64,000 nucleotides of DNA from Sphingobium estronivorans (GTDB lineage Bacteria; Pseudomonadota; Alphaproteobacteria; Sphingomonadales; Sphingomonadaceae), in the NCBI RefSeq assembly GCF_008692605.1, contig NZ_LFCT01000001.1, positions 186,001 to 250,000 on the forward strand, in the 5' to 3' direction. The notes beneath the pieces are model-generated. The model searched no databases and was not told the DNA's origin. It saw nothing but the letters and a program-made list of their open reading frames with translations. The position numbers were made by a program, and so were the translations under genes. Positions within the stretch are counted from its first letter, which is position 1; each line of letters starts with the position of its first letter. Shown one piece after another: positions 46,032-55,056 of this stretch.

Positions 46032-46303
46032 CCGCGGACAAGCCCGAGCAGCCGATCGTCGAAGCCATCCGGACCCGCGCGGAACGGCGGCGGCTTGCGC
46101 AGCGGCTTCCTTCCGTCGCCCGCAATCTCGGCCAGATCGGCGTGCTCGGCTGGCAGATCGTCCTGCCCGCGCTGGTCGGTCTCGCGATCGGCCGCTGGCT
46201 CGACCACCGGCTGGATAGCGGCATCTTCTGGACCGCGCCGCTCCTGCTCGTCGGGCTCGCCCTCGGCTGCTGGTCGGGCTGGCGCTGGATGCACCGGCAA
46301 TGA
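46028..46303 (+). CDS. atpQ: N-ATPase AtpQ (AtpI/AtpZ-like) subunit
   Basis: The 91-residue protein has a charged N-terminus (TRAERRRLAQRLPS) and two TM helices (QIGVLGWQIVLPALVGLAIGRWL; FWTAPLLLVGLALGCWSGWRWM). The GRWLDHRL and GCxxGxRW patterns match AtpI/AtpZ. In N-ATPases this subunit is part of the fixed operon and may help insert the rotor or act as a cation channel. It overlaps both neighbours by 4 bases. Confidence 0.85.
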
Positions 46304-46566
46304 GCCAGCTCTCCCCCATCCTGTTCCTGGCCCTCGGATTTGCGGTCGGCCTCGCCCATTTCGCGGCCATCGCCAGAGAAGCCGACCTCGTCACCCATGG
46401 CGGCCCGGCATCGCGCGCGATCCTGCTCAGGCTCGGGCGTCTCGCCGTCACTATTCTGGTTCTCGTCATCGCCAGCCGGCAAGGGTGGCCGGCGCTTCTT
46501 GCCGCAACAACCGGCTTCATGGGCGGGCGCCAGATCATGCTCCACCGGCTCGGAGGCGCCCGATGA
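46300..46566 (+). CDS. atpR: N-ATPase AtpR subunit
   Basis: The 88-residue protein has three TM helices (SPILFLALGFAVGLAHFAAIA; RAILLRLGRLAVTILVLVIA; ALLAATTGFMGGRQIML). The ATTGFMGGRQ end is typical of AtpR. It occurs only in N-ATPase operons. It has been suggested to interact with subunit c; its exact role is unknown. Confidence 0.85.
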   Translation: MSQLSPILFLALGFAVGLAHFAAIAREADLVTHGGPASRAILLRLGRLAVTILVLVIASRQGWPALLAATTGFMGGRQIMLHRLGGAR

Positions 46567-47264
46567 AATTCGCGTCACCACTTGAAAGCCATGTGCTGTT
46601 CGCGATCGGTCCGGTGCCGATCAGCCAGCCGGTCGCCACGACCTGGGGCATCATGGCCTTCCTTACAATCGGAAGCTGGCTGCTGACCCGCCGCCTTGCG
46701 TTACGCCCAACCCGAGCCCAAGCGGCGCTCGAGCTGGTCGTCGAGACCGTCGCCGGCCAGATCCGCGAGACGATGGAGGCGGAACCGCAGCGTTATCTGC
46801 CGCTGATCGGCACGCTGTTCCTGTTCCTGCTGGTCGCCAACTGGTCGTCGCTGATCCCCGGCGTCGAGCCGCCGACCGCGACCCTCGAAACCGACGCGGC
46901 GCTGGCGCTGATCGTCTTCGGCGCGACGCTCTGGTTCGGCGTCCGCGCGCTCGGGCCCAGGGCCTATCTCGCGACCTTCGCGCGCCCCTCGATCCTGCTC
47001 GCCCCGCTCAATATCGTCGAGCTCTTCACCCGCAGCTTCTCGCTGATGGTGCGCCTGTTCGGCAACGTCATGAGCGGCGTCTTCATGATCGGCGTCGTGC
47101 TGAGCCTCGCCGGGCTGCTCGTCCCGATCCCGCTCATGGCGCTCGAAATGCTGACCGGCGCGGTCCAGGCCTACATTTTCGGCGCGCTCGCCATGGTCTT
47201 TATCGGGAGCGCTATCAGCGAGAACGGCGCCCGCCCGCCATCCAAACAGGAGTCCCCCGCATGA
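46563..47264 (+). CDS. atpB: N-ATPase subunit a
   Basis: The 233-residue membrane stator has about five or six TM helices. The essential Arg lies in the helix SLMVRLFGNVMSG, and the end has GAVQAYIFGALAMVFIGSAI. It forms the ion half-channels with the c-ring. The start overlaps atpR by 4 bases. Confidence 0.93.
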   Translation: MKFASPLESHVLFAIGPVPISQPVATTWGIMAFLTIGSWLLTRRLALRPTRAQAALELVVETVAGQIRETMEAEPQRYLPLIGTLFLFLLVANWSSLIPGVEPPTATLETDAALALIVFGATLWFGVRALGPRAYLATFARPSILLAPLNIVELFTRSFSLMVRLFGNVMSGVFMIGVVLSLAGLLVPIPLMALEMLTGAVQAYIFGALAMVFIGSAISENGARPPSKQESPA

Positions 47265-47503
47265 ACTGGATCCATCTCGCCAGCATCCTCGGAGCCGCTT
47301 TCGCGATCTCGATCGGCGCAATCGCCCCGGCGCTCGGGCAGGGCAGGGCCGTCGCCGCCGCGATGGACGCGATCGCGCGCCAGCCCGAAGCCGCCAACAC
47401 CGTCTCGCGCACGCTGTTCGTGGGCCTCGCGATGATCGAGACGATGGCGATCTACTGCCTCGTGATCGCGCTGCTGCTGCTCTTCGCCAACCCGTTCGCC
47501 TGA
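47261..47503 (+). CDS. atpE: N-ATPase subunit c with Na+-type ligand set
   Basis: The 80-residue hairpin protein has helix 1 ending GQGRAVAAAMDAIARQPEA and helix 2 GLAMIETMAIYCLVIALLL. Gln27, Glu60, Thr61 and Tyr65 align with Gln32, Glu65, Ser66 and Tyr70 of the Na+-binding c subunit of Ilyobacter tartaricus, with a constant offset of five. Na+ coupling is therefore likely. It overlaps atpB by 4 bases. Confidence 0.93.
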   Translation: MNWIHLASILGAAFAISIGAIAPALGQGRAVAAAMDAIARQPEAANTVSRTLFVGLAMIETMAIYCLVIALLLLFANPFA

Positions 47504-47504
47504 C

Positions 47505-48254
47505 ATGCGGATCGACTGGTGGACGCTCGCGCTGCAGGCGGTCAATGTCCTCATCCTCGTGTGGCTGCTCGGACGCTTCCTGTTCCGTCCGGTGATGGAT
47601 GCCATCGCTGCCCGCCAGGCATCGGCCCAGGCGCTGCTCGACGAAGCGCGGGAGGCAAAGGACCGGGCACAGGCCGAAGCGCAGGCGCTCAAAACGCAGA
47701 ATGACGGCTTCGTCGCGGATGCGGCGGCTCGCCGCGCCGAGATCCGGACCGAGGCCGAAGCGGAGCGCCAGCGCCTCCTCGCGCAGGCCAGGCTCGAGGC
47801 GGACGCCGTCGTCGAGCAAGGCCATGCGGCGATCGATGCCGAACGCGGGCGGGTGGCGGCGCAGTGGCGGGAAAAGGCAGCGAACCTCGCCGCCTCGATG
47901 GCAGGCACGTTGCTCGCTCGTCTCCCGCCCGAGCAGACGGTGCAGGCCATGGTCGACGCGCTCAAGGCGCGGCTCGGAGACCTTTCCGAGGCGGATCGCC
48001 GCAGCCTGGCGGCCGCCGGGCCCGTCACCGTCGCGACGCCCGCGCCGCTGACGGCCGATCTGCAGACGCAGGTAGCGCGCGCGCTTGGCGAAATCCTGCC
48101 GGATACCGCGACCCCGATCTTCGCAGTCGATCCAGATCTCATCGCCGGCGCGGAGCTTCGCACGCCCCACGCCGTCGTGCGCAACAGCTGGCGCGCCGAT
48201 CTCGACGCCATGGTTGAGAGCCTCAATGAAGACGATCATGCCCGGATCGCCTGA
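47505..48254 (+). CDS. atpF: N-ATPase subunit b (long form)
   Basis: The 249-residue protein has an N-terminal TM helix ([21 protein letters not shown]) and a long charged coiled coil ([38 protein letters not shown]). The last 100 residues extend beyond usual b subunits (about 160) and include [18 protein letters not shown], resembling part of delta. It may replace the missing delta subunit, as in other N-ATPases. Confidence 0.9.
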   Translation: MRIDWWTLALQAVNVLILVWLLGRFLFRPVMDAIAARQASAQALLDEAREAKDRAQAEAQALKTQNDGFVADAAARRAEIRTEAEAERQRLLAQARLEADAVVEQGHAAIDAERGRVAAQWREKAANLAASMAGTLLARLPPEQTVQAMVDALKARLGDLSEADRRSLAAAGPVTVATPAPLTADLQTQVARALGEILPDTATPIFAVDPDLIAGAELRTPHAVVRNSWRADLDAMVESLNEDDHARIA

Positions 48255-49758
48255 AGACTGGCTGACGCAGGCCCAGAGCTGCATCACGCGCGCCAATCTC
48301 GGGCCGCGTGTCGATGCAATTGGCCGGGTGGAATCGATCGGCGACGGCGTTGCCATGGTCTCGGGCCTTCCGGACGCGCGCCTCGACGAATTGCTCTATT
48401 TCGCCCGGGGCCAGACCGGATTCGTCCACACGCTCGACCGGGACCGGATCGGCTGCGTGCTGCTCGACGATGCCGCCCAGGTGGAGGCAGGAGACACCGT
48501 AACCGGCTCGGGCGAGGTGGTGCGCGTGCCGGTTGGCGAGGCATTGCTTGGCCGAGTCGTCGATCCGCTCGGCCGTCCGCTCGATGGGGGCGCGCCGATC
48601 CGGGCCAGGCGCTTCGATCCTGTCGAACGGCCGGCGCCGGCGATCATCGAACGCGACCTCGTCGTCCAGCCGGTGCAGACCGGCACGCTCGCAATCGATG
48701 CGATGTTCGCCATCGGCCGGGGGCAGCGCGAACTCATTCTCGGCGACCGCGCCACAGGCAAGACGGCGCTCGCGGTCGACACGATCATCAACCAGCGCAC
48801 CAGCGACATGATCTGCGTCTATGTCGCGATCGGCCAGAAAAGCTCGGCGGTCGCGCGCGTGGTCGACCAGGTGCGGCGGCATGGCGCGCCGGACCGCACC
48901 ATCTTCGTCGTGGCGAGCCCCGCCGCGGCGCCGGGGCTGCAATGGATCGCGCCGTTCGCGGGCTTCACGATGGCCGAGTATTTTCGGGATGGTGGCGGCC
49001 ATGCGGTGGTGGTGCTCGACGATCTCACCAAGCATGCCGCGACCCATCGCGAGATCGCCCTGCTGACCGGACAGCCGCCCGGGCGCGAGGCCTATCCCGG
49101 CGACGTCTTTTTCCTCCATTCCCGCCTGCTCGAACGTGCGGCGCGTCTCTCGACGGAGAAGGGGGGCGGTTCGCTCACGGCTCTGCCGATCGCGGAGACC
49201 GATGCCGGCAACGTCAGCGCCTATATCCCGACCAATCTGATCTCGATCACCGACGGTCAGATTATTCTCGACGCGAAGCTGTTCGCGCAGGGGCACAAGC
49301 CCGCCATCGATGTGGGCACGAGCGTGAGCCGGGTCGGCGGCAAGACGCAGCTTCGCGTCCTGCGCGACGCGAGCGGGACCATGCGCCTCGACTATGCGCA
49401 GTTCCTCGAGCTCGAGATGTTCACCCGCTTCGGCGAGCAGCCCGAGCCGCGTGTCCGCGCCCAGATCGAACGCGGCAAGCGCTTGCGCGCCTTGCTCGTG
49501 CAACCGCTGTCGAGTCCACTACGGGTCGTCGACCAGGTGGCGCTGGTCGTGGCGCTCGGCGAAGGGTTGCTCGATGGCATGGCGGTCTCGGAGATATCGT
49601 CGCTCCGCACGCGGCTGCCCGCCTGGATCGACGATCACGTCCCCGATCTATGCGCGCAGATCGAGCGGACTGGACAGATCGACACCGCGCAGCGGTCCGC
49701 TCTGATGACGACGGTGAAAGCGCTGATCGAAAGCCAGCCGGCCGGTTCTGCATCATGA
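48226..49758 (+). CDS. atpA: N-ATPase alpha subunit
   Basis: The 510-residue subunit has the N-terminal barrel ([20 protein letters not shown]), P-loop [37 protein letters not shown], and the Arg-finger region ([14 protein letters not shown]). ATG 48226 or ATG 48238 could be the start; both lie in the end of atpF. It forms the catalytic head with beta. Confidence 0.95.
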   Translation: MKTIMPGSPEDWLTQAQSCITRANLGPRVDAIGRVESIGDGVAMVSGLPDARLDELLYFARGQTGFVHTLDRDRIGCVLLDDAAQVEAGDTVTGSGEVVRVPVGEALLGRVVDPLGRPLDGGAPIRARRFDPVERPAPAIIERDLVVQPVQTGTLAIDAMFAIGRGQRELILGDRATGKTALAVDTIINQRTSDMICVYVAIGQKSSAVARVVDQVRRHGAPDRTIFVVASPAAAPGLQWIAPFAGFTMAEYFRDGGGHAVVVLDDLTKHAATHREIALLTGQPPGREAYPGDVFFLHSRLLERAARLSTEKGGGSLTALPIAETDAGNVSAYIPTNLISITDGQIILDAKLFAQGHKPAIDVGTSVSRVGGKTQLRVLRDASGTMRLDYAQFLELEMFTRFGEQPEPRVRAQIERGKRLRALLVQPLSSPLRVVDQVALVVALGEGLLDGMAVSEISSLRTRLPAWIDDHVPDLCAQIERTGQIDTAQRSALMTTVKALIESQPAGSAS

Positions 49759-50603
49759 GCGATCGCCTCGCCGAGATCGGCCAGCGGATCGAGACCGTCC
49801 GCCAGCTCGGTGCGGTGGTCAACGCCATGCAGGGCATCGCCGCGCAGCGGGCGCATCAGGCGCGCGCGCTGCTGCCTGCGGTGCGACGCTATGCGGAGAC
49901 CGCCCGCACCGCCATTGGCCAGGCGCGCCGCCTTGACGAGCCACTGGCGCGTTTTCCGGCGCGGGCGGTCGGTGGTGCGAGAGGCGGCCTTATCCTGTTC
50001 GGTGCGGAGCAAGGCTTTGCCGGGGCCTTTCCGGAGCAGCTGCTCGACGGCGCCGCGGCCGACATGCAGGACAGGCATATTCTTCTGATTGGCGCGCGCA
50101 CGGCCACGCTTGCGGCCGAGCGCGGTCTGCGCATCGCATGGAGCGCGAGCATGCCGAGCAAGGCCGATGCGCTGCCCGCACTCGCGACAAGCATCATCGA
50201 CGCGCTGTACGACTATCTGGACGAGGTCGGCGCGGTGCCCATCACCATGGCTTATCCGGTCTGGAGCAGCGGCAAGGGCGTCTCGATCGTGCGCGCGAGC
50301 CTCCTGCCGCTCGACCTCGACACTTTCCCCGCGTCCACGGCGGATTTGCCGCCGCTCGTCAATATCAACGCGGCGGACCTTATCGGCGACCTGACCGCGG
50401 AATATGTCTTCGCCCACATCTGCGCGGCTGCGGTCGAGACGTTCGTCGCCGAGAATGAGGCACGGCTGCGCACCATGGCGACCGCCCGCAGCCACATCGA
50501 TCGCAAGGGCGAGGCCCTGCGCCTCGAGGAGCGCCTCACGCGTCAGGATCAGATCACCAGTGAAGTCGTCGAACTGAGCGGCGGGCGACATCGGCGAGAA
50601 TGA
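49755..50603 (+). CDS. atpG: N-ATPase gamma subunit
   Basis: The 282-residue central-stalk protein has N- and C-terminal coiled-coil helices ([40 protein letters not shown]) and a Rossmann-like middle ([20 protein letters not shown]). It is more diverged than housekeeping gamma. It is the last gene of the N-ATPase operon and overlaps atpA by 4 bases. Confidence 0.9.
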   Translation: MSDRLAEIGQRIETVRQLGAVVNAMQGIAAQRAHQARALLPAVRRYAETARTAIGQARRLDEPLARFPARAVGGARGGLILFGAEQGFAGAFPEQLLDGAAADMQDRHILLIGARTATLAAERGLRIAWSASMPSKADALPALATSIIDALYDYLDEVGAVPITMAYPVWSSGKGVSIVRASLLPLDLDTFPASTADLPPLVNINAADLIGDLTAEYVFAHICAAAVETFVAENEARLRTMATARSHIDRKGEALRLEERLTRQDQITSEVVELSGGRHRRE

Positions 50604-50682
50604 ATGCAGGGCAGGCATTTCTGCTGTTCAGCAAGAAACCGCAGAACCGCCATTGTCGTCGGGATCAAGGATGGAGTTGAGC

Positions 50683-52449
50683 ATGCACTATAGTAGCGGG
50701 AACTACGAAGCTTTCGTGCGGCCCCGCAAACCTGAGGGCGCTGACAGGAAGACGGCCTGGTTCGTCGGCTCGGGTCTTGCGGGACTGGCAGGCGCGGCGT
50801 TCCTGATCCGCGACGGCGGCGTCGCCGGCGAGCATATTACCATCCTTGAGGAGCTGCATGTTCCCGGCGGCGCGCTCGACGGCCTCGACGTCCCCGAAAA
50901 GGGGTTCGTCATCCGCGGAGGGCGCGAGATGGAGGAGCATTTCGAATGCCTCTGGGATCTCTATCGCTCGATCCCTTCGCTGGAGATCGAGGATGCGAGT
51001 GTGCTCGACGAATTCTACCGGCTCAACAAGGACGATCCCAATTTTTCGCTTCAACGCGTGACGCAGAACCAGGGCCAGGATGTGCCCGACAAGGCTTTGC
51101 TGACACTCGGCGGTCGCGCGCAAAAAGATCTGATCTCCGTCTTCCTCGCGACGCGGGAGGAGATGGAGAACAAGCGGATCAACGAAGTCTTCGGCGATGA
51201 TTTCCTCAGGAGCAATTTCTGGCTCTACTGGCGCACCATGTTCGCCTTCGAGGAATGGCATTCCGCGCTCGAGATGAAGCTCTATCTGCATCGCTTCATC
51301 CACCATATCGGCAGTCTGGCGGATTTTTCCTCGCTCAAGTTCAACCGCTACAACCAATATGAATCGATGGTCCTGCCGTTGGTCAAATGGTTGCAGGATC
51401 GCGGTGTCAGATTTCGCTACGGCGTCGAGGTCACCGACGTCGATTTCGACATCCAGCCCGGCCGCAAGCAGGCGACCCGGATTGCCTGGATCGAAAACGG
51501 CGTCGAAGGCGGCGTCGATCTCGGCGCCGATGATCTCGTCTTCATCACCATCGGATCGCTGACCGAAAATTCCGACAATGGCGATCATCATACACCGGCC
51601 AGGCTGAATGAGGGGCCGGCGCCGGCCTGGGACCTGTGGCGCCGGATCGCGGCCAAGGACCCGGCCTTTGGTCGTCCCGACGTGTTCGGATCGCACATCC
51701 CGGAAACCAAATGGGCGTCGGCGACCATCACCACGCTCGACGCGCGCATTCCGGCGTACATTCGCAAGATCGCCAGGCGCGATCCGTTCAGCGGCACGGT
51801 GGTGACTGGCGGCATCGTCACGGTCAAGGACTCGAGCTGGCTGCTGAGCTGGACGGTCAGCCGGCAACCCCACTTCAGGAAACAGCCGAAGGACCAGATC
51901 GTCGCCTGGTTCTATGCCTTGTTCGTCGACCGGCCGGGCGACTATGTGAAGAAGCCGATGCAGGACTGCACGGGCGAGGAGATCACGCAGGAATGGCTTT
52001 ATCATCTCGGCGTGCCGGTCGAGGACATCCCCGGCCTCGCCGCGACGGGGGCGAAGACCGTGCCGGTGATGATGCCCTACATCACCGCCTTCTTCATGCC
52101 GCGCCAGGCCGGCGACCGGCCGGACGTGGTGCCCGAGGGCGCGGTCAACTTCGCCTTTGTCGGCCAGTTTGCCGAGTCGAAGCAGCGTGATTGTATCTTC
52201 ACGACGGAATATTCGGTGCGCACGCCGATGGAGGCCGTCTACACCCTGATGAAGGTCGAACGCGGCGTGCCGGAAGTGTTCAACTCAACCTATGATATCC
52301 GCACGCTTCTGGCCACAATCGGGCCGCTCAGGGATGGCAAAGGGATCGACATTCCCGGCCCGTCCTTCCTGCGCAAGCTGTTGATGAAGAAGCTTGAAGG
52401 CACAGAGATCGCCCAGCTGTTGGAAGAGTTTCATCTCCTTTCGCGATAG
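50683..52449 (+). CDS. ohyA: Oleate hydratase (FAD-dependent)
   Basis: The 588-residue enzyme adds water to the cis-9 bond of unsaturated fatty acids to give 10-hydroxy fatty acids. It has the FAD-binding GSGLAGLAGAAFLIRDGGV with ITILEE, the family loop GGREMEEHFECLWDLY, and SLKFNRYNQYESMVLPL, and FAFVGQFAESKQRDCIFTTE near the end. ATG 50683 has GGAG 6 bases upstream. It follows the N-ATPase operon by 79 bases. Roles suggested in the family include detoxifying free fatty acids. Confidence 0.95.
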   Translation: MHYSSGNYEAFVRPRKPEGADRKTAWFVGSGLAGLAGAAFLIRDGGVAGEHITILEELHVPGGALDGLDVPEKGFVIRGGREMEEHFECLWDLYRSIPSLEIEDASVLDEFYRLNKDDPNFSLQRVTQNQGQDVPDKALLTLGGRAQKDLISVFLATREEMENKRINEVFGDDFLRSNFWLYWRTMFAFEEWHSALEMKLYLHRFIHHIGSLADFSSLKFNRYNQYESMVLPLVKWLQDRGVRFRYGVEVTDVDFDIQPGRKQATRIAWIENGVEGGVDLGADDLVFITIGSLTENSDNGDHHTPARLNEGPAPAWDLWRRIAAKDPAFGRPDVFGSHIPETKWASATITTLDARIPAYIRKIARRDPFSGTVVTGGIVTVKDSSWLLSWTVSRQPHFRKQPKDQIVAWFYALFVDRPGDYVKKPMQDCTGEEITQEWLYHLGVPVEDIPGLAATGAKTVPVMMPYITAFFMPRQAGDRPDVVPEGAVNFAFVGQFAESKQRDCIFTTEYSVRTPMEAVYTLMKVERGVPEVFNSTYDIRTLLATIGPLRDGKGIDIPGPSFLRKLLMKKLEGTEIAQLLEEFHLLSR

Positions 52450-52592
52450 CAATCAAGCGCGACCCTTCGCCTGGGCTCACGAAAATTCCGCCAAAAGCTG
52501 ATGAACAACGTCGATGCATCCCGGCAGGCACTATGTCCGCGCCATCAGGTGACACGCAGAGATTCAACCGCAGCAGCCCTGGCCGCCTTTAC

Positions 52593-53213
52593 CTACAGCG
52601 GCCTTCCCATTCCAGCCGCAAAGGCGATCCGCAAGGTTTCGGCAAGGGTACGGACTCCAAGCTTGGACATGATGCTCGCGCGATGGACTTCGACCGTCCG
52701 TGAAGAAATGCCCAGATCATAGGCGATGGTCTTGTTCGGAAGGCCTTGCGCAAGGCCTTCGAGAACATCCCGTTCGCGCGGTGTCAGTAGATCGACCTGT
52801 CGGCATGCCTCGGCTTCTTCGAGAGCGCGCCCCTCGGCCGTGTCGATGCGCGCGAACGCTCGGTCTATCGCATCGAGCAGCAGCGCCCGTTCGATAGGTT
52901 TGGCCAGGAAATCGACAGCACCCGCCTTCATCGCTTGGACAGCAAGCGCAATGTCTCCGTTGCCGGTCAGCATCACGACTGGCATGCTTATATCCATCTG
53001 CGTCAGCGCTGCCTGAACCTGTAGACCGTTCATGTCCGGCATGTGCATGTCGAGAACGATGCTACCTCTTTCAGCTTCATCTGCAATTTTCAGAAAGTCG
53101 ACTCCCGAGCCATAGGTCTCGACGGCAAATCCCGCTGTCCTTAATGTGAATCCTACAGCTTTCCTGATTGTTTCTTCGTCATCAATGACATGAACGACGC
53201 GCTTGCTCTCCAT
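52593..53213 (-). CDS. FixJ-family response regulator (second copy)
   Basis: The 206-residue protein has a receiver (HVIDDEETIRK; phospho-Asp in SIVLDMHMPDMNG; MLTGNGDI; FLAKPIERA) and a LuxR-type HTH (LTPRERDVLEGLAQGLPNK; SSRTVEVHRASIMSKL). The recognition helix SSRTVEVHRAS is identical to that of fixJ at 25763, so both probably read the same DNA site. No kinase gene is adjacent; FixL at 26376 may serve both. A MerR-type promoter lies upstream, which is unusual for a FixJ. Confidence 0.9.
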   Translation of the reverse strand: MESKRVVHVIDDEETIRKAVGFTLRTAGFAVETYGSGVDFLKIADEAERGSIVLDMHMPDMNGLQVQAALTQMDISMPVVMLTGNGDIALAVQAMKAGAVDFLAKPIERALLLDAIDRAFARIDTAEGRALEEAEACRQVDLLTPRERDVLEGLAQGLPNKTIAYDLGISSRTVEVHRASIMSKLGVRTLAETLRIAFAAGMGRPL

Positions 53214-53275
53214 GGCCCCCCGGACGTGTTGGCATTGCTGCGCACCCCAGCGGGCACAGCTTCAAAGGGGAGACC

Positions 53276-53306
53276 TTCTACGGGTAGGGCCATGGTCCAA
53301 GGTCAA
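53276..53306 (-). promoter_or_regulatory. MerR-type promoter before the second fixJ
   Basis: On the minus strand TTGACC (53306-53301) and GTAGAA (53281-53276) are 19 bp apart. The spacer contains TGGACCATGGCCC, which differs by one base in its palindrome from the operator of merR at 7634. It lies 63 bases before the fixJ-like start. Confidence 0.6.
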
Positions 53307-53434
53307 GGCCGAAATACCGCCGCATCACAACAGGCAAGGCAGGTGCTCGGCGAGAGGGGGGTAAGCGACCCGGCATCATGTGCCGAACTTTGCGAGATGA
53401 CCGCTCTTGCGAACGGGGCGGCGCTCCCTCTGGT

Positions 53435-53474
53435 CTCCCGGCGGCAAGGCGCCGCAAGACGCTGCCGCCGGGAG
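53435..53474. repeat. 12-bp perfect inverted repeat with 16-base loop
   Basis: CTCCCGGCGGCA (53435-53446) pairs with TGCCGCCGGGAG (53463-53474). No T-run follows on either strand, so it is not a standard terminator. It may be a structured RNA or the end of a lost element. Confidence 0.5.
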
Positions 53475-53557
53475 TGGGCACGCCTCTTGGGGGATGAGCG
53501 CGCTGGTTGCTCCTAAGCTCGACGCGTCATGTTGTCATGGCAAGAAGCTGATAATCG

Positions 53558-53851
53558 CTATTCTGTGTCAGCAGCGCGCCGTAACGCCGATGTCCGGGGC
53601 GGATCGCAGCTCCGCTCGCGCGCCGCTACGGCACGGCGAATCCGATTCAGCACGAACCGGTGATCATAGGGTTTTGAGATCGAAGGCTGATCATCGCAGA
53701 GATCGCCCGCCTTCCGTGTCGCAGTTTCGATATTCCCGGCGAGGATGGCACCGATACCGGGTTGTTCCTGACGAACCAAGGATGCCAGGCCCGCGCCGCG
53801 CTCAGCGCGATCGAGCCAGCGCAGCGCTGCCATCACATCGTCGACCGGCAC
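53558..53851 (-). pseudogene. Possible receiver-domain remnant
   Basis: A 97-codon frame reads PSISKPYDHRFVLNRIRRAV near its end, which resembles the conserved Lys and last helix of a CheY receiver (SKPYDxxxVLxRI). The upstream part has no phospho-acceptor motif or DD pair. It may be a fragment of a sensor or regulator related to the fixJ neighbour, or chance. Confidence 0.25.
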
Positions 53852-54000
53852 CGGGATGCTGGCGGGCGACGGAGGGCCGGTTGGCCCTCGACGGCGGAGC
53901 GATCGGACGCCCAGGATGCAAGGATGGCGGGCTTCACTTCGGGCTCAAGCTGCGGGTCCGAGCAACGATGAAGGGATCAAGGAAAGAGCGTGTGTGCGAC

Positions 54001-54075
54001 ATGACATATCCTCCTTTCCTGCCGCGACTTTCTCCGAAAGCGAAGTTCCCGGAAGATTGGTTCGGGCTCGTGTAG
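54001..54075 (+). CDS. Candidate 24-residue small protein ending before a terminator
   Basis: The frame starts MTYPPFLPRLSPKAKFPEDW and ends FGLV. No good ribosome site is present at the usual distance (AAGGA is about 17 bases upstream). A strong terminator starts 18 bases after the stop, so the strand is probably transcribed. It could be a real small protein or the tail of a decayed gene. Confidence 0.3.
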   Translation: MTYPPFLPRLSPKAKFPEDWFGLV

Positions 54076-54093
54076 GGTCAATGGATGGGAATG

Positions 54094-54122
54094 CGCCCGG
54101 CGTTTGCCGGGCGTTCGTTTTC
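54094..54122 (+). terminator. Intrinsic terminator (plus strand)
   Basis: CGCCCGGC pairs perfectly with GCCGGGCG around GTTT, followed by TTCGTTTTC. It would stop plus-strand transcription from the 53.2-54.1 kb gap. The minus-strand genes to its right have no T-run from it. Confidence 0.75.
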
Positions 54123-54171
54123 ATCGTGCATTGAGCATTGAGTACTGAAGAACTGACGCGCAGCGCACCGT

Positions 54172-55056
54172 TCAAATTCCGTGACGAACGGCCTCCGCAA
54201 TCGCCGGCATCACGTCGATATCATTAGAGGTATGCGCAACAGCGTTCGTGCTCACGATCCTCTCGACGAGCCCACCCAGGACTTGCGCTGCATCGCCGGC
54301 GAAAAGCGGATGCACGACCACGCAATCCGGTCGCGCGAACCCCATGCCGACCAGCTGGCGCGCCGCCTCGGCGAGGGTCCGGCCGGATGAGGCGATATCG
54401 TCGACCAGCACCGGCTGGCGATCGAGAAACGCTGGGGCATTCGGAATCGAGATGGTGACGTCACGGTCGCCGGACCGGATTTTCTCGCACACGAGAAACG
54501 GAGCATCGGCATCGGCCGCCACCTGCGAGACCCACTGTTCGCTTTCCAGGTCCGGACCGATGATCAGCGGACGAGCGACATTGCGCTTGATCCACGAGGC
54601 CAGAAGCCGCGCAGCATGAACAACCTGGGTCGGGATGCGGTAGATTTCCGACAACGCATGATAGCGGTGGAGATGCGGATCGACCGTCACCAGCCAGTCG
54701 AGATGGCGGGACAGGATCGCGGCAAAGGTTCGCGACGTCACCGCCTCGCCGGGATGGAAGCGAATGTCCTGGCGCATGTAAGCGAGGTAGGGGGCGACGA
54801 GCCCGATCCTGCGAGCGCCCAGATCGCGCGCGGTGTCGGCTGCGAACAGCAGCGGCAACAGCTTGGCGTCCGGATGATCGAGACTGCACAGCAGGATGAC
54901 CTCGCGGTCGCTGATGTCGCTTACGACCCTGAGATAGGTTTCCCCGTCAGGAAACTGACGATGCTCGATCGTGCCGACCTCTGCATCGAGCGCGGCGGAT
55001 AGCGGCTGTGCCAGGGCCTCGCTGCCAGACAGCGCGAACAGCACGGGACGGTTCAT
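54172..55056 (-). CDS. Ribose-phosphate pyrophosphokinase (PRPP synthase)
   Basis: The 294-residue enzyme makes PRPP from ribose-5-phosphate. It has FALSGSEALAQPLSAAL, QFPDGETYLRV, the flexible-loop region (GARRIGLVAPYLAYMRQDIRF), DPHLHRYHAL and the PRPP loop VLVDDIASSGRTLAEA. It is about 20 residues shorter than Prs and likely an accessory form. It is the last gene of a three-gene unit with a nucleoside phosphorylase, overlapping it by 4 bases, suggesting nucleotide salvage. Confidence 0.92.
   Translation of the reverse strand: MNRPVLFALSGSEALAQPLSAALDAEVGTIEHRQFPDGETYLRVVSDISDREVILLCSLDHPDAKLLPLLFAADTARDLGARRIGLVAPYLAYMRQDIRFHPGEAVTSRTFAAILSRHLDWLVTVDPHLHRYHALSEIYRIPTQVVHAARLLASWIKRNVARPLIIGPDLESEQWVSQVAADADAPFLVCEKIRSGDRDVTISIPNAPAFLDRQPVLVDDIASSGRTLAEAARQLVGMGFARPDCVVVHPLFAGDAAQVLGGLVERIVSTNAVAHTSNDIDVMPAIAEAVRHGI

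Larger units (their letters stand above)
53214..54171. other. 958-base stretch without a clear gene
   Basis: It holds a MerR-type promoter facing the fixJ-like gene, a long perfect hairpin (53435-53474), a possible receiver-domain fragment on the minus strand (53558-53851), a 24-codon plus-strand frame (54001) and a strong terminator (54094). Nothing else is supported. It could contain a non-coding RNA. Confidence 0.5.

Noticed and set aside
53354..53380. GAGGGGGG near 53.36 kb as an ECF -35
   Set aside because: No GCGTAT follows at the required spacing.
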